The translations under genes were made by a program, and so were the position numbers. Below, piece by piece: positions 62,210 to 64,000 of a stretch of 64,000 bases of DNA. The notes under the pieces are model-generated. The model was not told where the DNA came from, searched no databases, and was given only the letters and a program-made list of their open reading frames with translations. The stretch is from an uncultured Mediterraneibacter sp. GTDB lineage: Bacteria > Bacillota > Clostridia > Lachnospirales > Lachnospiraceae. Position 1 is the stretch's first letter. The number at the start of each line of letters is the position of its first letter. The stretch spans positions 1-64,000 of the forward strand of contig CAKRDD010000006.1 in NCBI GenBank assembly GCA_934309345.1, read 5' to 3'.

Positions 62210-63543
62210 TGAATGAAATAACATTTATTAATACACCTGGATATTACTATTCCATTGCTTATTTTTTAGCAGCATTTCTTGTGATTAGAACAAACCGGCA
62301 GAGGGGACAGATGAAAGGCTGGAAACAGTGGTTTGTACATTTTGGATTTTTGGCTGCAATCGTTGGATTTATGGAAGCAACAGATGGAATCAGGCAAAGT
62401 CTGTTTCTTCCGAGTATGATGGTAACGGTTTTTCTTCTTCTGCTCTATATACATTTCTGTTGCGAATTTGAATGGAAAGAAGCAGGTTATTATTGTGCAA
62501 GGGCATTTATTAGCGGAGAATTTGCTGCATCACTTAGTTGGCAGATCTATTTTTATTGTATTACTGTTAAGAATGGTCTTTCTGCATGGAGTGGGTGGAA
62601 ATGGATAGGATTACTGGGTATCTATCTGGTTGTTTTTGGGATACTATATTTGCTGGAAAGGCACTTGCAGGAAGATGTTGAAGAAATTAGTATCAATAAA
62701 AGAGAACTTCTTACTGTAATTATTATTACAGCTGCTGTTTTTGCTGTAAGTAATATCAGCTATCTTGATCAAGATACTCTGTTTAGCAGTCGTTTTGCGG
62801 GAGAAATGTTCACTATACGTACGCTTGTAGATTTGAGTGGATTGGCAGTGTTGTATGCTTATCATGTCCAAGTCAGAGAACTTCAGATGAAATTTGAAGT
62901 GGATACGCTCCAAAATATTTTGGAAATGCAGTATAAAAATTATCAATTATCTCAGGAGAGTATAGAGATCGTGAATCAGAAGTATCACGATCTCAAGCAT
63001 CAGATTACGCTTCTTAAAGCAGAAGCTAATAATGAGAAGTCAACGCAATATTTGGAAGAGATGGAGAAAGAAATCAAGTCTTACGAAGCTCAGAACAAGA
63101 CAGGAAATAAGGTTCTTGATGCGGTGCTTACAAGCAAAAGTCTGTACTGCCAGAATAAATGCATCGGATTTACTTGTGTGGCAGATGGAACACTTCTTGA
63201 TTTTATGGCAGAAATGGATATTAGTGCATTGTTTGGTAATATTCTGGATAATGCTATTGAAAGTACAGAAAAAATACGAGAAAAGGAAAAGCGCCTGATT
63301 CACTTGTCGGTATCACAACAGAAAAAATTTCTAAGAATTCGTATAGAAAATTATTGCGAAGAAAAAATTGTGTTTAAAAAAGGAATTCCGCAGACAACCA
63401 AAAAAGACAAAAAATTTCATGGATTCGGAATGAAAAGCATTCAGAGTACAGTAAAGAAATATGGAGGGTCTGTAACAGCAGGGATTAGGGATAACTGGTT
63501 TGAACTGAGGATACTGATTCCGCTAAATAAAGATTTATCGTAG
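62209..63543 (+). CDS. GHKL sensor histidine kinase (AgrC-like)
   Basis: A 444-residue kinase with about six membrane helices in the N-terminal 225 residues, a coiled dimerisation segment containing the H-box YHDLKHQITLLK, and a GHKL-type ATPase domain with the N-box NILDNAIES and GFGMKSIQSTVKKYGG. This layout is that of AgrC-type peptide sensors. No agrB or agrD-like pheromone genes lie nearby, so the ligand is unknown. It is coupled to the LytTR regulator by a TAATG overlap. Confidence 0.9.
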   Translation: MNEITFINTPGYYYSIAYFLAAFLVIRTNRQRGQMKGWKQWFVHFGFLAAIVGFMEATDGIRQSLFLPSMMVTVFLLLLYIHFCCEFEWKEAGYYCARAFISGEFAASLSWQIYFYCITVKNGLSAWSGWKWIGLLGIYLVVFGILYLLERHLQEDVEEISINKRELLTVIIITAAVFAVSNISYLDQDTLFSSRFAGEMFTIRTLVDLSGLAVLYAYHVQVRELQMKFEVDTLQNILEMQYKNYQLSQESIEIVNQKYHDLKHQITLLKAEANNEKSTQYLEEMEKEIKSYEAQNKTGNKVLDAVLTSKSLYCQNKCIGFTCVADGTLLDFMAEMDISALFGNILDNAIESTEKIREKEKRLIHLSVSQQKKFLRIRIENYCEEKIVFKKGIPQTTKKDKKFHGFGMKSIQSTVKKYGGSVTAGIRDNWFELRILIPLNKDLS

Positions 63544-63949
63544 AGATTCTTCTTCGAGTGCGGACGAAATTAAATAGTGCTTATAAAGGTTATTCTATAG
63601 ACAGGCATCAAGGTGTGGTTTCATGCTCCGGGTTCTGTATACAGGAAAGACTAGGAAAAACGAAAGATTACTAAAAATAAAGCAATGCTCGGCAAACTCG
63701 CTGCCGCTTCAGACAGTAGCCTCGCATTACTTTAACGTAATCTTTCGTTTTTTAAGTCTTTCCAAGTACACAGAATAGTCACCTGAATCAATCCCTCAAT
63801 ATCTGTCTATCGGTAAAGTTTTTCCGCACTATCTGATTTCTGCTTTCTCGAAAGAAGAATTCTACTTGAGACGGAAAGGAAACGGATGTTCTGTAGAATG
63901 ATATCCATATCTCAAACGTGTTTATATTTAATAAAGATTTAGCGTAGAG
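63524..63949 (+). repeat. 21-bp imperfect direct repeats bounding a 400-bp spacer
   Basis: TAAATAAAGATTTATCGTAGAG at 63524-63545 (the end of the kinase gene) recurs as TAATAAAGATTTAGCGTAGAG at 63929-63949. Between them lies non-coding sequence with a large palindrome. The arrangement suggests a duplicated or inserted segment at the 3' end of the kinase gene. Confidence 0.5.
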
Positions 63950-64000
63950 GTCTATCTTTTTCAATAAACAGAAAACTGAAAATATTATTTTGGAAAGTCG
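63544..64000. other. Non-coding end of the window
   Basis: No coding frame of note. Contains the palindrome and the second copy of the 21-base repeat described separately; the final 50 bases show no recognisable feature. Confidence 0.6.
63635..63773. repeat. Long imperfect palindrome (139 bp)
   Basis: Arms of 37 bases (63635-63671 and 63737-63773) pair along most of their length (GGAAAGACT..., then AAAACGAAAGATTAC against GTAATCTTTCGTTTT). Pairing partly continues inward through GCAATGCTCGG/CCTCGCATTAC. It is too far (about 90 bases) from the kinase stop to be its obvious terminator and may be a foldback or MITE-like element. Confidence 0.65.

Noticed and set aside
61499..63543. Complete agr-type quorum-sensing system
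   Set aside because: Only AgrA- and AgrC-like genes are seen. No AgrB protease or short AgrD-like precursor was found within several kilobases.

Overview
The window looks like a chromosomal segment of a gut-type Lachnospiraceae (Bacillota, Clostridia). The grounds are low-to-moderate GC, strong AGGAGG-type ribosome binding sites, circularly permuted (C-domain-first) GH3 glycosidases, GPH-family sugar symporters, a glpP-linked glycerol-3-phosphate dehydrogenase operon, a clostridial-type carbamate kinase, an oleate hydratase with its TetR regulator, and clostridial-style imperfect palindromic repeats. No rRNA, tRNA, CRISPR array or complete insertion sequence was seen.

Region A (about 0.1-19 kb) is a glycan/glycoside-use island next to a truncated sfsA. 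It holds three GH3 genes, a clan GH-A hydrolase, a GH94 phosphorylase, a GPH symporter, a 46-residue membrane peptide and an AraC regulator. It also holds two broken glycosidase genes (a GH78 rhamnosidase, and a GH35/GH42-like enzyme of the DUF5597 type). Region B (19-22.7 kb) is a degraded patch: a pair of near-identical 90-bp direct repeats, the collapsed remains of an alkylsulfatase, an intact DUF1254/DUF1214 gene, and a KilA-N gene whose start has been replaced by repeat sequence.

Region C (22.7-49 kb) is mostly ordinary backbone. It contains the glp-type operon behind a leader terminator with its GlpP antiterminator, an AAA-like/PD-(D/E)XK protein beside a membrane-anchored Mrr-like nuclease, ohyA with tetR, a GGDEF-containing hybrid kinase, a stand-alone hypA, and an orphan AbiEi-type gene. 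It continues with a LysR regulator divergent from a heterodimeric ABC exporter, a hemolysin III family protein, carbamate kinase, a DUF975/CmpB-type membrane protein, a tandem Nudix protein, and ddl-murF.

Region D (49-64 kb) is a second glycoside locus. A GH2 gene and a broken Rpn-type nuclease gene are followed by a GH78 rhamnosidase, a second GPH symporter, a GH3 enzyme tethered to the membrane at both ends, and a four-helix membrane protein. An Agr-like LytTR/GHKL two-component system comes last. Rhamnosidase, glucosidases and cation symporters together suggest uptake and trimming of rhamnose- and glucose-bearing plant glycosides, but the substrate cannot be read from the sequence.

The most striking pattern is that at least four genes (GH78, the DUF5597-type hydrolase, alkylsulfatase, Rpn nuclease) each keep recognisable 5' and 3' parts but have lost an internal block, out of frame. 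This is either real deletion-driven decay or a repeated assembly error, and should be settled first.
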